From positions 1 through 56,059 of the forward strand of contig JBFMGD010000014.1 in NCBI GenBank assembly GCA_040751775.1: a DNA stretch of 56,059 bases, read 5' to 3'. The notes below the pieces were generated by a model. That model was not told where the DNA came from. It worked only from the letters and a program-made list of their open reading frames with translations, and searched no databases. How positions within the stretch are numbered: the first letter of the stretch is position 1; each line of letters begins with the position of its first letter. Both the position numbers and the translations under genes were made by a program. Shown in pieces: positions 32,863 to 44,455 of the stretch. This stretch comes from JBFMGD01 sp040751775. GTDB taxonomy: Bacteria; Bacillota; Dethiobacteria; DTU022.

Positions 32863-33507
32863 TTATTCCACCCTGACAGTAAATTCACGGAAATTTAACC
32901 CGAGGCGATCGCGCATTGTTTCCGATATCCTAACCTTTATTACTGTCCCTTGCCCGGCGTTCTCACAGAAAAAACCGTAGGCCTGCACGATGGTGCCGGC
33001 ACCGGTATTATCAAAGAACTCAACATTTGACTCCACCACTTCTATATGATCGGCCAGATCGTCAAGCATGGCCAACTGGAGGATTTTATTCGGCAGCAAG
33101 GTGTTATACTCATCGCTGTCCATAACCATTGCTTCGGAAACCGTGATCGACAACATTTCCCCGGCAGTCACCACAATCTCCGGGACCGTTACCGCGGCGC
33201 TGTTAACTTCCAGCCTGTAAATCAATCCCCGTTTTACAGCAAGCTCTTTCAATTCAGCTTCAGAAAAGTGTTCCCGCAGCAAAGCTTCGTACTGCTCTTC
33301 GGAAAAGCCCTCGTCTGCCGCTTCCTGCTCCAACCTGGCAAATACTGCCTCAAAATCTTCATCTTCTTCTGGCGGCAGGTCTATCTCACCCTCCGGTTCG
33401 CCGCTACCCTCCTGAACCTGTCCGCCGCACCCAGTAACCGGGAGCAGGAGCAGCGCGGCTAAAAGAACAATAACTGAATACCCGGATCCATGGAAAGAAC
33501 GCATCAT
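32863..33507 (-). CDS. lipoprotein of unknown function
   Basis: A 214-residue protein from ATG 33507, behind GAGGAGGTCTCA. VIVLLAALLLLPVTGCGG is a clear lipoprotein signal with the lipid Cys near residue 27. It is followed by a very acidic stretch (Glu/Asp-rich, about 35-75) and a C-terminal domain that I do not recognise, with TVPEIVVTAGEMLSITVSEA. No catalytic motif is visible. It is upstream of the TrkA-type gene on the same strand, but 92 nt separate them. Confidence 0.7.
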   Translation of the reverse strand: MMRSFHGSGYSVIVLLAALLLLPVTGCGGQVQEGSGEPEGEIDLPPEEDEDFEAVFARLEQEAADEGFSEEQYEALLREHFSEAELKELAVKRGLIYRLEVNSAAVTVPEIVVTAGEMLSITVSEAMVMDSDEYNTLLPNKILQLAMLDDLADHIEVVESNVEFFDNTGAGTIVQAYGFFCENAGQGTVIKVRISETMRDRLGLNFREFTVRVE

Positions 33508-33749
33508 TGAGACCTCCTCTTTACGATATTCCAGATCATAAAAACCACCCAACCAACAGGAACACCTCTTAATGCAATAAACTAGATTGTCCATTATCCC
33601 GGTAGCTGAAAGCAACTTGCATATATCGGCGCCCTCTTAGAGTGCTGACTCTTAGAAACATGAACCTAATCTAAATCCATTATATCACGGTAGAAGAAAT
33701 CCTATTATAGCCAACACTACGGGAGATTGCATGGGGACATTCCTCTCAT
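33508..33749. other. intergenic stretch, nothing recognised
   Basis: Between the lipoprotein start and the terminator at 33750 I see no supported gene, RNA or repeat. Confidence 0.4.
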
Positions 33750-33785
33750 AAAAAAAACCGCCCTATCTTACTTAAGAGAGCGGTT
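33750..33785 (-). terminator. terminator after small membrane gene
   Basis: On the minus strand AACCGC ... GCGGTT closes a stem with an inner CTTA/TAAG pair, followed by eight T. It lies 28 nt past the stop of the small membrane gene and supports transcription of that unit. Confidence 0.65.
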
Positions 33786-33812
33786 GTTGTCCTCCTGAAT
33801 AGAGAAGGCTCA

Positions 33813-33950
33813 TCAACGCAGAAAGGCAAGATAAAAACCCAGGAAAAACAAAACCTGACCAACCCATAGCCCTAATACCCAATTACGGGTGTTAGAAATA
33901 GCTTTCAGAAAATCCTCCCTCGTTGCCGCGAGCTTTTCATTAATTGACAT
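33813..33950 (-). CDS. small coiled-coil/transmembrane protein, 45 aa (possibly truncated)
   Basis: From ATG 33950 the frame reads MSINEKLAATREDFLKAISN, then TRNWVLGLWVGQVLFFLGF and a final YLAFLR. This is a helical stretch followed by one transmembrane helix, the layout of small DUF1640-like accessory membrane proteins. The ribosome site is poor and the ATG abuts the spoVT remnant on the other strand, so the gene is probably truncated at its 5' end. A strong terminator follows it. Confidence 0.4.
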   Translation of the reverse strand: MSINEKLAATREDFLKAISNTRNWVLGLWVGQVLFFLGFYLAFLR

Positions 33951-34073
33951 TTCAAGCTTCAAACCATCGATGCGGTAATCATGGGTAGTGGGGATCCTGC
34001 TGTAAAAATGAACGATCTTGAACAGAAGCTTGTGGAAACGGCGGCCTCGTTCCTGGCTAAGCAGATGGAATAA
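33948..34073 (+). pseudogene. C-terminal remnant of spoVT
   Basis: The plus frame reads FKLQTIDAVIMGSGDPAVKM, then NDLEQKLVETAASFLAKQME and a stop. It matches the end of SpoVT, the AbrB-like forespore regulator whose last residues in Bacillus are close to VETAAGFLARQMEQ. The DNA-binding part and most of the GAF domain are missing, so this is a fragment. A full-length spoVT presumably lies elsewhere. Confidence 0.65.
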
Positions 34074-34098
34074 TAATAAATAGAGCGTACATAAAAAT

Positions 34099-34173
34099 TG
34101 GCTCCCCAGGCAGGACTCGAACCTGCAACCTACCGGTTAACAGCCGGCCGCTCTGCCATTGAGCTACTGAGGA
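34099..34173 (-). tRNA. tRNA-Asn (anticodon GTT)
   Basis: 75 nt with encoded CCA. The acceptor TCCTCAG/CTGGGGA has one T-G pair; the anticodon loop is CTGTTAA and the T-arm GCAGGTTCGAGTCCTGC. It lies downstream of sigA on the same strand. Confidence 0.95.
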
Positions 34174-34262
34174 ACCTTATCGGCAATAATCATTATACTG
34201 AATGCAAGCTTGTGCGTCAAGGGTTAGCTTGCGCGGGAGAGAAGATTTTATTCATCAACTTG

Positions 34263-35387
34263 TTACTCAAGGTAGTCCTTGAGACGCTTGCTGCGCATCG
34301 GATGGCGCAGCTTGCGCAGCGCCTTAGCTTCGATCTGGCGGATGCGCTCGCGGGTGACACCGAAAAACTGGCCCACCTCTTCCAGGGTGCGGGTACGGCC
34401 GTCGTCGAGGCCGAAGCGCAGGCGCAGCACTTTTTCTTCACGCGGCGTTAAGGTGTCGAGAACGTCTTCAAGCTGCTCCTTGAGCAGCTCAAAAGCAGCC
34501 GCCTCCGCGGGCGCCTGGGCTTCATGATCCTCGATAAAGTCTCCAAGATGGCTGTCATCTTCTTCGCCGATCGGCGTCTCCAGGGAAACCGGTTCCTGGG
34601 CGATTTTGAGAATCTCCCGCACGCGGTCTTCACTGACGTTCATCTCCCGGGCGATCTCTTCGGGCAGCGGTTCCCGCCCCAACTCCTGCACCAGTTGCCG
34701 TGAAACCCGGATCAGCTTGTTAATCGTCTCGACCATATGCACGGGGATGCGGATTGTGCGCGCCTGGTCGGCAATCGCCCTGGTAATCGCCTGGCGGATC
34801 CACCAGGTGGCGTAGGTGCTGAATTTGAAGCCCTTGCGATAGTCAAACTTTTCTACCGCTTTAATTAATCCCAGGTTTCCCTCCTGGATTAAATCCAGGA
34901 AAAGCATACCCCGGCCGACATATTTCTTGGCGATGCTGACCACAAGCCTCAGGTTGGCTTCAGCAAGGCGCCGCCTGGCTTCATCGTTGTTATTCTCGAT
35001 CGCATGGGCCAGATTAACCTCTTCTTCGGAAGTTAAAAGCGGTATCTTGCCGATCTCTTTCAAATACATGCGCACAGGGTCGTTGATGGCAACCCCTTCC
35101 GGCAAGGAGAGGTCTTCTTCCTCTATTTTAGCCTCTTCGTCATCCAGCTTGACATCTTCAACGGGCTCCACCGGGCTTTGTCCGTCAACAGCGGTGTCAT
35201 CGACAATGCCGATACCGTGCTGGGCCAACTTATCGTAAAAGTTGTCAAGAGTTTCCACTGAAAGATCGTAAGGCTGCAGGGTCTCAATGATCTCTTTGTA
35301 CGTAATTGAGCCCTTCGTCTTACCCCGGTTCAGCAGATCTTGCTGAACCTCTTCCAGGGAAACAATCTTTTCAATTTCCTTAGCCAT
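34263..35387 (-). CDS. sigA: RNA polymerase primary sigma factor
   Basis: A 374-residue group 1 sigma factor. Region 1.2/2 has DPVRMYLKEIGKIPLL, DLIQEGNLGLIKAVEKFDY and FSTYATWWIRQAITRAIADQ. Region 3 has VSRQLVQELGREPLPEEIA. Region 4 has LEEVGQFFGVTRERIRQIE and LRKLRHP. ATG 35387 overlaps the dnaG stop by 8 nt and its ribosome site, GAGGAGAGGATTTTA, lies inside dnaG. The dnaG-sigA order is the macromolecular-synthesis arrangement of Bacillota. Confidence 0.97.
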   Translation of the reverse strand: MAKEIEKIVSLEEVQQDLLNRGKTKGSITYKEIIETLQPYDLSVETLDNFYDKLAQHGIGIVDDTAVDGQSPVEPVEDVKLDDEEAKIEEEDLSLPEGVAINDPVRMYLKEIGKIPLLTSEEEVNLAHAIENNNDEARRRLAEANLRLVVSIAKKYVGRGMLFLDLIQEGNLGLIKAVEKFDYRKGFKFSTYATWWIRQAITRAIADQARTIRIPVHMVETINKLIRVSRQLVQELGREPLPEEIAREMNVSEDRVREILKIAQEPVSLETPIGEEDDSHLGDFIEDHEAQAPAEAAAFELLKEQLEDVLDTLTPREEKVLRLRFGLDDGRTRTLEEVGQFFGVTRERIRQIEAKALRKLRHPMRSKRLKDYLE

Positions 35388-37206
35388 TAAAATCCTCTCC
35401 TCCTCCGGAACGGTACGGGCTGCGCCTTAAACCTGTTATCATCTGCTGCTGTTCCCTCAGCAAGTTTCTGGCCTGGTCATTGAGCGCCATATCCTTCAAC
35501 TCTCTTTGCAGCTCCTGCCGCCGGCGGGTCAATATCCGTTTTTTTATTTTTTCGATGCAATCCGCGGCGGCGCGTTTCGCCTGCTCCCGGGTAAGGCCCT
35601 GCAGGCTCGGGTCTGTGGCCGCCTCTGTAATAAAGGAATGCATATGCGGATCTTCAAAAAGATCGATCAGTGCTTCACCGCTTACCGCAGCCCCGCTGCT
35701 TTCCAGGTTCCAGATCGCGACTACCGTTTGCCGGGCTGCACCGTGATCAAAATCTACCTCTGTCAACTCGCGGCGCGCCAGGGAAACAACTGCCTCTTCC
35801 TGGAGCATTAAGGAAACCAGCATCTTTTCGGCCGGATTAACCCTTAATTGATTAATATTATTAGTTTGATCTTTTAACGACAGATTATTAACGCCGCCGC
35901 CCTTTTGCCGGTGTTTCTTCAACTCCCCGCGCAGCGCTTCCTCGGATACATGCAGCTCCTCGGCAAGCCGTTTCAAGTATATATCCCGTTCCGCCAGGTT
36001 GGAAACCTGGGCGAGCAGCGCCAGGGCTTCTTCCATATAGCGCAGCCTGCCTTCCGGAACCGCCGGATTATAACGGCTTTTTAAAATACGCAGCTGGTAT
36101 TCCAATAGGTATTGCGCATTTTGCACCAGATCGGTTAACGCTGCCGCTCCCGCCGTCCGGATCAGGCTGTCCGGATCACTGCCCGCGGGCAACTCGGCCA
36201 CCCGGACAAAACAGCCTGCCTCCTGCAGCACTTTCAAGCCTCTCCAGGTAGCGACTTCCCCGGCGCTGTCGGCGTCATAGGCGATGATTACCGTTTCCGC
36301 CTGAGCCCGCAGCAACCGGCCTTGGCCCGTTGTCAGAGATGTGCCCAGCGAGGCCACCACATTTTTTATCCCGGCCTGATGAGCGGCGATAACATCGGTG
36401 TAACCTTCAACAACTACCGCCGCTTTCCGCTCCCGAATCGATTCCCGGGACAGGTGCAGTCCGTAGAGAATCGCTCCTTTTTCAAAGATCATCGTTTCCG
36501 GTGAGTTAAGATATTTGGGGCCGGCTTTATCCCCTTCCTCAAGCGCGCGCCCGCCGAAACCGACCACTTTCTCGCCCAGGTTAAAAATCGGAAACATCAG
36601 CCGGTGCCGGAAACGATCGTAGTAGCCGCCGCCGTCGCGGGGCGATACCAGCCCCGCTTGCTGTAAAAGCTGCGGCGAAAACCCTTTTTTGCGGATAAAC
36701 TGGCCCAGGTTGTCCCAACCGCGGGGAGCGTATCCCAGCATAAACATTTCGCTGGCCTCCCGGTCAATTCCTCTTTCCCGCAAATAATCGGCTGCCGGTT
36801 TCCCGGCCGCGGATTCGCGGAGCACATATTGAAAATAGCGCGCCGCGAGCCGGTTCAACTCGTAGAGCTGCTCTTTTAAATGATCATGCTTAGAGAGCGC
36901 GGCGCGGCGCTCGGGTATTTTGATACCCGCCCGCCCGGCCAGGGTACGGGCCGCTTCGGGAAAAGTCAGGTTATCCAGTTTCATGATAAAGCTGAAAACA
37001 TTGCCGGAAGCGCCGCAACCGAAACAATGGAACAACTGCTTCTCCGGTGATACCGTAAAGGAAGGGGTTTTTTCACTATGAAAGGGGCAGAGCCCGATCA
37101 TGTTCTTGCCCTGCTTCTCCAGGGTAAGGTATTCCGCCACCAGGCTGACCAGGTCGGTATGCCGCCTGATCTCCTCAACAACAGATTCCGGTATCCCCTG
37201 GGACAA
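35380..37206 (-). CDS. dnaG: DNA primase
   Basis: About 608 residues. The N-terminal zinc finger (CPFHSEKTPSFTVSPEKQLF, HCFGCG) is followed by the catalytic core with the TOPRIM motifs VVEGYTDVIAAHQAG and AYDADSAGEVAT, then a helicase-binding C-terminal domain. The chosen start, TTG 37206, lies 6 nt after AGGTG and gives the usual short lead to IPESVVEEIRR. ATG 37230 is in frame but lacks a ribosome site. It makes RNA primers for replication and is coupled to sigA. Confidence 0.95.
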   Translation of the reverse strand: MSQGIPESVVEEIRRHTDLVSLVAEYLTLEKQGKNMIGLCPFHSEKTPSFTVSPEKQLFHCFGCGASGNVFSFIMKLDNLTFPEAARTLAGRAGIKIPERRAALSKHDHLKEQLYELNRLAARYFQYVLRESAAGKPAADYLRERGIDREASEMFMLGYAPRGWDNLGQFIRKKGFSPQLLQQAGLVSPRDGGGYYDRFRHRLMFPIFNLGEKVVGFGGRALEEGDKAGPKYLNSPETMIFEKGAILYGLHLSRESIRERKAAVVVEGYTDVIAAHQAGIKNVVASLGTSLTTGQGRLLRAQAETVIIAYDADSAGEVATWRGLKVLQEAGCFVRVAELPAGSDPDSLIRTAGAAALTDLVQNAQYLLEYQLRILKSRYNPAVPEGRLRYMEEALALLAQVSNLAERDIYLKRLAEELHVSEEALRGELKKHRQKGGGVNNLSLKDQTNNINQLRVNPAEKMLVSLMLQEEAVVSLARRELTEVDFDHGAARQTVVAIWNLESSGAAVSGEALIDLFEDPHMHSFITEAATDPSLQGLTREQAKRAAADCIEKIKKRILTRRRQELQRELKDMALNDQARNLLREQQQMITGLRRSPYRSGGGEDFNG

Positions 37207-37471
37207 AACCAACACCTGCCAGATTCGCATTTATAATACAAGATAATAAAAACCCCATCCCGTTATTAGAGACGAGGCACCCTGGATAACAATTCATTCT
37301 CCCGGCTATCCAATGCTTTTACGGGATAAATCCTCCCCTCGCAGGCATATGCTTCTTTAAGTGTTACAATATATTCTACAGCCTCCTGTTGATTCCTGCT
37401 TTCCGGGTTAAATAAATGTTTTAAAGATAACATTATTATTGTCAAAAATTAGAAAATAAATTCCGGGTTAT
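37207..37471. other. intergenic stretch upstream of dnaG
   Basis: AT-rich DNA between dnaG and the hairpin at 37472. It presumably carries the dnaG-sigA promoter; TATTAT occurs 11 bp before the ATG at 37230, but no good -35 partner is seen. No gene was recognised. Confidence 0.4.
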
Positions 37472-37505
37472 ATAAGAGGCCGGGCTTTTAAGCCCGGCCT
37501 CTTAT
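37472..37505 (-). terminator. strong hairpin after the HdrA-like gene
   Basis: A 16-bp perfect inverted repeat (ATAAGAGGCCGGGCTT / AAGCCCGGCCTCTTAT) separated by TT, 15 nt past the stop. There is no clean T-tract afterwards. Confidence 0.65.
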
Positions 37506-37519
37506 GAGTTTGGTGAAAA

Positions 37520-39604
37520 TCAGCGAATCGGGGTCGGGCCGGTCTCTTTGAACTGAGCGGCGGCTTCCTCCAAGACCTTGCCGAAACCGGAGCTCTCCAT
37601 GCCGGGCAGTTCGGTCAAGAACAGCCGTGCACCGCCTAAGCCCAAATCGTTGAGCAATTTTCGGGTGTGCTCAATCCGCTTGCGGATCCAGGAGCCCGCT
37701 TCCTTGTAGGGGCAGCTAAATGAACCGTCATCCCGGCAGCCGGCCACGACGACACCGTCAACCCCCAGTTCAAAGGCTTTGAGCAGGTCCAGCGAATCAA
37801 TTTTACCGACGCAGGGGTAACGCACCACGGCCGTATTGTCGGCTTTAAAATTCAAGAATTCAGGCAGGGCAAACCCGCCGTAAGCGCAGGTTAGCGCCAA
37901 AATCACCGGCTCGCCGTTACGGCGCGCAAGCAGCTCTTTGACGGCAGGTTCAATGCGGGCCGCAGCCTGCTCCACATATGGAGAGCGGAACTTAATCGCG
38001 TAAGCCGGGCAAATCGAAAGGCAGAGACCGCAGGCCTGGCATTGTTCGTGGCGGATCGTCACCGTGCCTTCTTCGTTTATCACCGGGACGTTGTAAGGAC
38101 AGACCCGCACGCAGGTCAGGCAGTTGGCGCAAAGTTCGTCAATACGCGTCGCGCCGGCGTCACAGGTCAGGCAGCGGCGCGCTTCGCAGACCGCGGTCGC
38201 GATATCAAAGCCAAGCTCAGCCTGCTTGAAGTGCTTCATCCGTTCGGCCGGGTTGATCATGGCAATAGTGTGCCGCGCGACCCGGTTTACCTCTGCGGCT
38301 ACGGCCGGATCGAGCTTATTGAGGGCCGGCACTTTACCCAAGGTGGCGCTGTCGAAAAGGCCGCCGTCCAGGTAGCTCATAACGGCCTGGGCTGCGAGGC
38401 GCCCGTTGGCCATGGATTGCACCGCGGTCCCCGGGCCCATCACCACTTCGCCGCAGGCAAAAACGCCGGGACGGCTGGTGGTCATGGTGCGGCTGTTGAA
38501 GACGATCCGGCCGCGCTCGTCAACCTGGATCTCGTTGCGCACCGGTTCGGGATCGCCGCCCTGGCCGATGGAGAAGATGATTAAATCGCCGGTGATCAGC
38601 TGTTTGCAGTCCTGGTTCATGGTCGGGTTAAAACGGCCTTGCGCGTCAAAGACACAGGCGCACTCTACCGTTTCCAGCCCGGCGATTTTGCCGCCTTCGC
38701 GCACCACGGCGTTGGGGCCCCAGGAGCAGTTAAATTCGATGCCCTCTTCCTTGGCCTCTTCGATTTCCCAGTCAAAAGCGGGCATCTCGTGAGCGGATTC
38801 CAGGCAGACCACTTTTACCTTGCCGGCGCCGCTGCGCACCGCGGAGCGAGCAACGTCCATAGCCACGTTGCCGCCGCCGATCACGATCACGGTGGGGCTG
38901 CCTGCAAATTTAAAGCCTTCCCGCTTTACCTGCTTCAGGAACGGCAGGGCGTACAATATGCCCTGGCCCTCCGCACCGGGAATATTCAACCCGCGGCTTA
39001 CCGGCAATCCCAAGGCCAGCAAAACAGCGCGGTAACCTTCTTTTTCCAGCTGTTCAATCGTCAGGTCGCGCCCCAGTTCCACACCGTACTTAAATTCCAC
39101 GCCCTGGGCCGTGATCTCTTCAATATCCTGGTCGACAGCTTCGTCCGGCAGGCGGTAGAGGGGGATATAGTGGCGGACGGCTCCACCGGCAAACGGCTCC
39201 CGGTCGAAAACGGTAACGGCACAACCCTGCCGGGCCAGGTCGAAAGCGGCGGTCAATCCGCTGGGGCCGGCGCCCACAACAGCCACCTTACCCTTGGCTT
39301 CTTGGGGTGCGGCCGGCGCGACGGCAGCCTTGCCGTGCTCGACGGCGAAACGCTTCAACCCCCGGATTGAAGGAGGTTGATCCACATCGTTGCGGCGGCA
39401 TTCATCTTCGCAATGATGAGCACAAATGGTGCCGCAGATGAACGGCAAAGGGTTGGTTTCTTTAATTACTGCCAGCGCCTGGTCAAAGTCGCCTGTCGCG
39501 ATGGCCAGAAGATAATCACGCACTCCCTGGTGCAGCGGACAGGCCGCCTGGCAGGGAGGAAATACTTTTTCAGCGGTATCGGCTTGATTCTGGTGCTGAG
39601 ACAT
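37520..39604 (-). CDS. HdrA/GltD-like flavoprotein fused to ferredoxin and MvhD domains
   Basis: 694 residues from ATG 39604, behind GAGGAGTGATCTCT. Domains in order: an N-terminal Cys-rich GltD-type helical domain (CQAACPLHQG, CGTICAHHCEDEC), then an FAD domain (VAVVGAGPSGLTAAFDLA) and an NAD(P)H site (VIVIGGGNVAMDVA). The second FAD motif is RPGVFACGEVVMGPGTAVQS. Two 4Fe-4S motifs follow (CANCLTCVRVCP, CQACGLCLSICP), then an MvhD-type iron-sulfur domain (LTCAYGG, RYPCVGKI, VVAGCRDDGSFSC). Such fusions link NAD(P)H or ferredoxin to heterodisulfide-reductase-type or methylene-THF-reductase complexes. No HdrBC or hydrogenase is adjacent, so its partner is unknown. Confidence 0.85.
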   Translation of the reverse strand: MSQHQNQADTAEKVFPPCQAACPLHQGVRDYLLAIATGDFDQALAVIKETNPLPFICGTICAHHCEDECRRNDVDQPPSIRGLKRFAVEHGKAAVAPAAPQEAKGKVAVVGAGPSGLTAAFDLARQGCAVTVFDREPFAGGAVRHYIPLYRLPDEAVDQDIEEITAQGVEFKYGVELGRDLTIEQLEKEGYRAVLLALGLPVSRGLNIPGAEGQGILYALPFLKQVKREGFKFAGSPTVIVIGGGNVAMDVARSAVRSGAGKVKVVCLESAHEMPAFDWEIEEAKEEGIEFNCSWGPNAVVREGGKIAGLETVECACVFDAQGRFNPTMNQDCKQLITGDLIIFSIGQGGDPEPVRNEIQVDERGRIVFNSRTMTTSRPGVFACGEVVMGPGTAVQSMANGRLAAQAVMSYLDGGLFDSATLGKVPALNKLDPAVAAEVNRVARHTIAMINPAERMKHFKQAELGFDIATAVCEARRCLTCDAGATRIDELCANCLTCVRVCPYNVPVINEEGTVTIRHEQCQACGLCLSICPAYAIKFRSPYVEQAAARIEPAVKELLARRNGEPVILALTCAYGGFALPEFLNFKADNTAVVRYPCVGKIDSLDLLKAFELGVDGVVVAGCRDDGSFSCPYKEAGSWIRKRIEHTRKLLNDLGLGGARLFLTELPGMESSGFGKVLEEAAAQFKETGPTPIR

Positions 39605-39839
39605 AGAGATCACTCCTCACGACAAAGTTTACCTTGTTAAACATTTCGCGATAAAAATCTTATCTCCTTTTAACTTCGCCCACAAAATTAAAGGCGGGAA
39701 GCGATTATTTTACGGGGCATACCTCGCCACCGGGCGCCTTTATCGCGATATGTTTGTCTCATGCAGCGCAGGTAAGATCTGCATAAAGGAGTTCACCGGC
39801 ATGCGTCGAATATCAACCGGGTATAGAGAGTGTTCATTA

Positions 39840-40448
39840 CTACGGTGCCATACTTTGACGCAGCGACGCTGTTGCCCCGGACACCTCGACCACCCGGCGC
39901 GCGGCGATCTCAACCCGTCCGGCGGCGTTCAGGTCGGTATCGGCGGGACGCTGGGCGCAGGTTCCCTGGTGGCCCGCATCGGCGCTATGATGGCCGTCCC
40001 CCACCAGAATCATACCCTGCACCAGCATGATGTCGTGCAGCGCTTTCAGGGTGGTTTCCTGGCCGCCGAACCGGGCAGCGCCTACTGTGACGGCCGTGCC
40101 CACGGTATTGAGGAGTGCGTGTTCCGCGCGCAGTTTTCGGCTTTTGTCCCAAAAAGCTTTTAACTGGGCGGAGATGGTGCCGAAATAGACCGGGCTGCCC
40201 ATGATGATTCCATCCGCCCGGCGCAGCCGGCTGAACACCGTTTCCAATTCGCTGTTCCGGTAACATCGGCCCGGACAGGGGGAAGCGCAAGCCCGGCAGA
40301 AGGGGTCTTTTTGCGAATCAAGCACCGCGGCCACATGCACCAGTTCGCCCCGGGCTCCTTCCCGTTTAACCGCCTGAAGGGCCAGCTCCAACAGGTGCGC
40401 GGTATTGCCGTCCGGATTGGGACTGCCGTTTAATGCGATGATGAGCAT
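39840..40448 (-). CDS. NADPH-dependent FMN reductase/flavodoxin family protein
   Basis: A 202-residue protein from ATG 40448, behind GAGAGGATGATTTAG. ALNGSPNPDGNTAHLLE is the FMN phosphate loop; MGSPVYFGTISAQLKAFWDK is the family flavin loop. Between them CRACASPCPGRC holds four Cys, as in iron-sulfur flavoproteins, though the spacing differs from the archaeal type. It may reduce flavin, iron or quinone. It is divergent from dacF. Confidence 0.82.
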   Translation of the reverse strand: MLIIALNGSPNPDGNTAHLLELALQAVKREGARGELVHVAAVLDSQKDPFCRACASPCPGRCYRNSELETVFSRLRRADGIIMGSPVYFGTISAQLKAFWDKSRKLRAEHALLNTVGTAVTVGAARFGGQETTLKALHDIMLVQGMILVGDGHHSADAGHQGTCAQRPADTDLNAAGRVEIAARRVVEVSGATASLRQSMAP

Positions 40449-40511
40449 CTAAATCATCCTCTCGTGATTATTTAATCGATCAGAACGAACTCTGCTTAGG
40501 AGGGCATCACC

Positions 40512-41717
40512 ATGAACACGTTCAAAAAATACGTTTCCATATCTCTAATCCTTATGCTGTTGTGCGGCATTTTTGTCTCACCCGTTTATGCCGAACCGAT
40601 TGAACTCGAGTTGACGGTTAAATCGGCCGCCTTAATCGAAGCGGAAACCGGCGCGCTGCTCTACGCTAAAAACGCCGATGAACCGCTGCCGCCGGCCAGC
40701 CTGACCAAGATCATGACCCTGCTGGTGTCCATGGAAGCAAAGGATCAGGGTCTGGTTGGATGGGAAACCAAGATTGTCACCAGTCAGAAAGCCTGGGAAA
40801 CCGGGGAAGGCGGCCTCACTTCCACCATGTTTTTAAACATCAACCAGCAGGCTACTTTTAAAGAACTGATTCAAGGCATCGCGATCATATCGGCCAACGA
40901 CGCCTGTGTGGCTGTAGCCGAACATCTCTACGGTTCAGAAGCCGCTTTCGTCCAAAAGATGAACCAAAGGGCGGCGGAACTGGGCCTGAAAAACACCCAT
41001 TTTGTGAATACACACGGCCTGCATGATCCGGAGCAGAATATGAGCGCGATCGATATCGCGCGCCTGGCCGCGTATTTTGTCAAGACCCAACCTGAGGCGG
41101 CCGCTTTCCAGTCGGTTTCGGAATTCACTTTCAATGAAATCCGGCAGTTCAACCGCAATCCGCTATTGGGCAATTTCCCCGGGGTGGATGGAATCAAAAC
41201 CGGCTATACTCCCGAGGCCGGCTGGCTGTTGGCTTCAACGAGTCTGCAGCAGGGGATGCGCCTGGTGGCCGTGGTCATGGGGGCCAACAGCAACGAATCG
41301 CGCCGGGAGGATAGTGAAGCGTTGCTCAGCTACGGTTTTCGCGAGTACGAGTTGTCCGTCCTGCACGAGGCGGGCGCTGTTGTAACCAGCGCGCCGGTCA
41401 GCCGGGGCAAAGAAGATGAGTTGCCCCTGATTGCCAACCGGCAGGTCGCCGCGGTGGTACCCCGCGGAGAATCCGCCGCCGGGTTCACAGAACGCCTGGT
41501 CCTGACCGAGCCCCTGGTAGCTCCCGTGGAAGCGGGTCAAAGTGTAGGCACTTTAGAATTAGTTGACGAGGCGGGCCAGGTAGTCAGCGAAGTAGAGCTG
41601 TTCGCTGCCGAGTCGATGGAACGGGTCGGTTTCTTTCAATCGATCTTCCGGGCGATCGGCAACTTCTTCTCCGGCCTGTGGCAGCGCGGACGCAATTTGA
41701 CCGGTGATAATAGCTGA
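40512..41717 (+). CDS. dacF: D-alanyl-D-alanine carboxypeptidase (DacF/PBP5 type)
   Basis: A 401-residue serine-type peptidase from ATG 40512, behind TTAGGAGGGCATCACC. It has a signal peptide (LILMLLCGIFVSPVYA), SLTK (catalytic Ser/Lys), SANDA (SxN) and GIKTGYT (KTG). A beta-rich C-terminal domain follows and ends in an amphipathic membrane-binding helix (VGFFQSIFRAIGNFFSGLWQ). It trims pentapeptides in peptidoglycan and in sporulation can control cortex crosslinking. It is the only plus-strand gene in the yqf-sigA block apart from one small membrane gene. Confidence 0.93.
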   Translation: MNTFKKYVSISLILMLLCGIFVSPVYAEPIELELTVKSAALIEAETGALLYAKNADEPLPPASLTKIMTLLVSMEAKDQGLVGWETKIVTSQKAWETGEGGLTSTMFLNINQQATFKELIQGIAIISANDACVAVAEHLYGSEAAFVQKMNQRAAELGLKNTHFVNTHGLHDPEQNMSAIDIARLAAYFVKTQPEAAAFQSVSEFTFNEIRQFNRNPLLGNFPGVDGIKTGYTPEAGWLLASTSLQQGMRLVAVVMGANSNESRREDSEALLSYGFREYELSVLHEAGAVVTSAPVSRGKEDELPLIANRQVAAVVPRGESAAGFTERLVLTEPLVAPVEAGQSVGTLELVDEAGQVVSEVELFAAESMERVGFFQSIFRAIGNFFSGLWQRGRNLTGDNS

Positions 41718-41752
41718 CAGCAGGGGGATGAGACCTTGTCTCCTTCTCCCTA

Positions 41753-41781
41753 ACCCTCTCCCCCCAAAAGGGGGAGAGGGT
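41753..41781. terminator. bidirectional terminator between dacF and ppdK
   Basis: ACCCTCTCCCCC and GGGGGAGAGGGT form a 12-bp stem with a 5-nt loop in the 80-bp convergent gap. Neither side has a strong T-tract. Confidence 0.6.
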
Positions 41782-41797
41782 ATTTGCAGGGTCCTAT

Positions 41798-44449
<2,652 letters not shown>

Positions 44450-44455
44450 GATCTT

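Noticed and set aside
37520..39604. Glutamate synthase small subunit
   Set aside because: The C-terminal ferredoxin and MvhD-like domains and the absence of gltA make the simple annotation misleading.
39750..40163. Plus-strand frame over the FMN reductase gene
   Set aside because: It is antisense to a gene with clear flavodoxin motifs.
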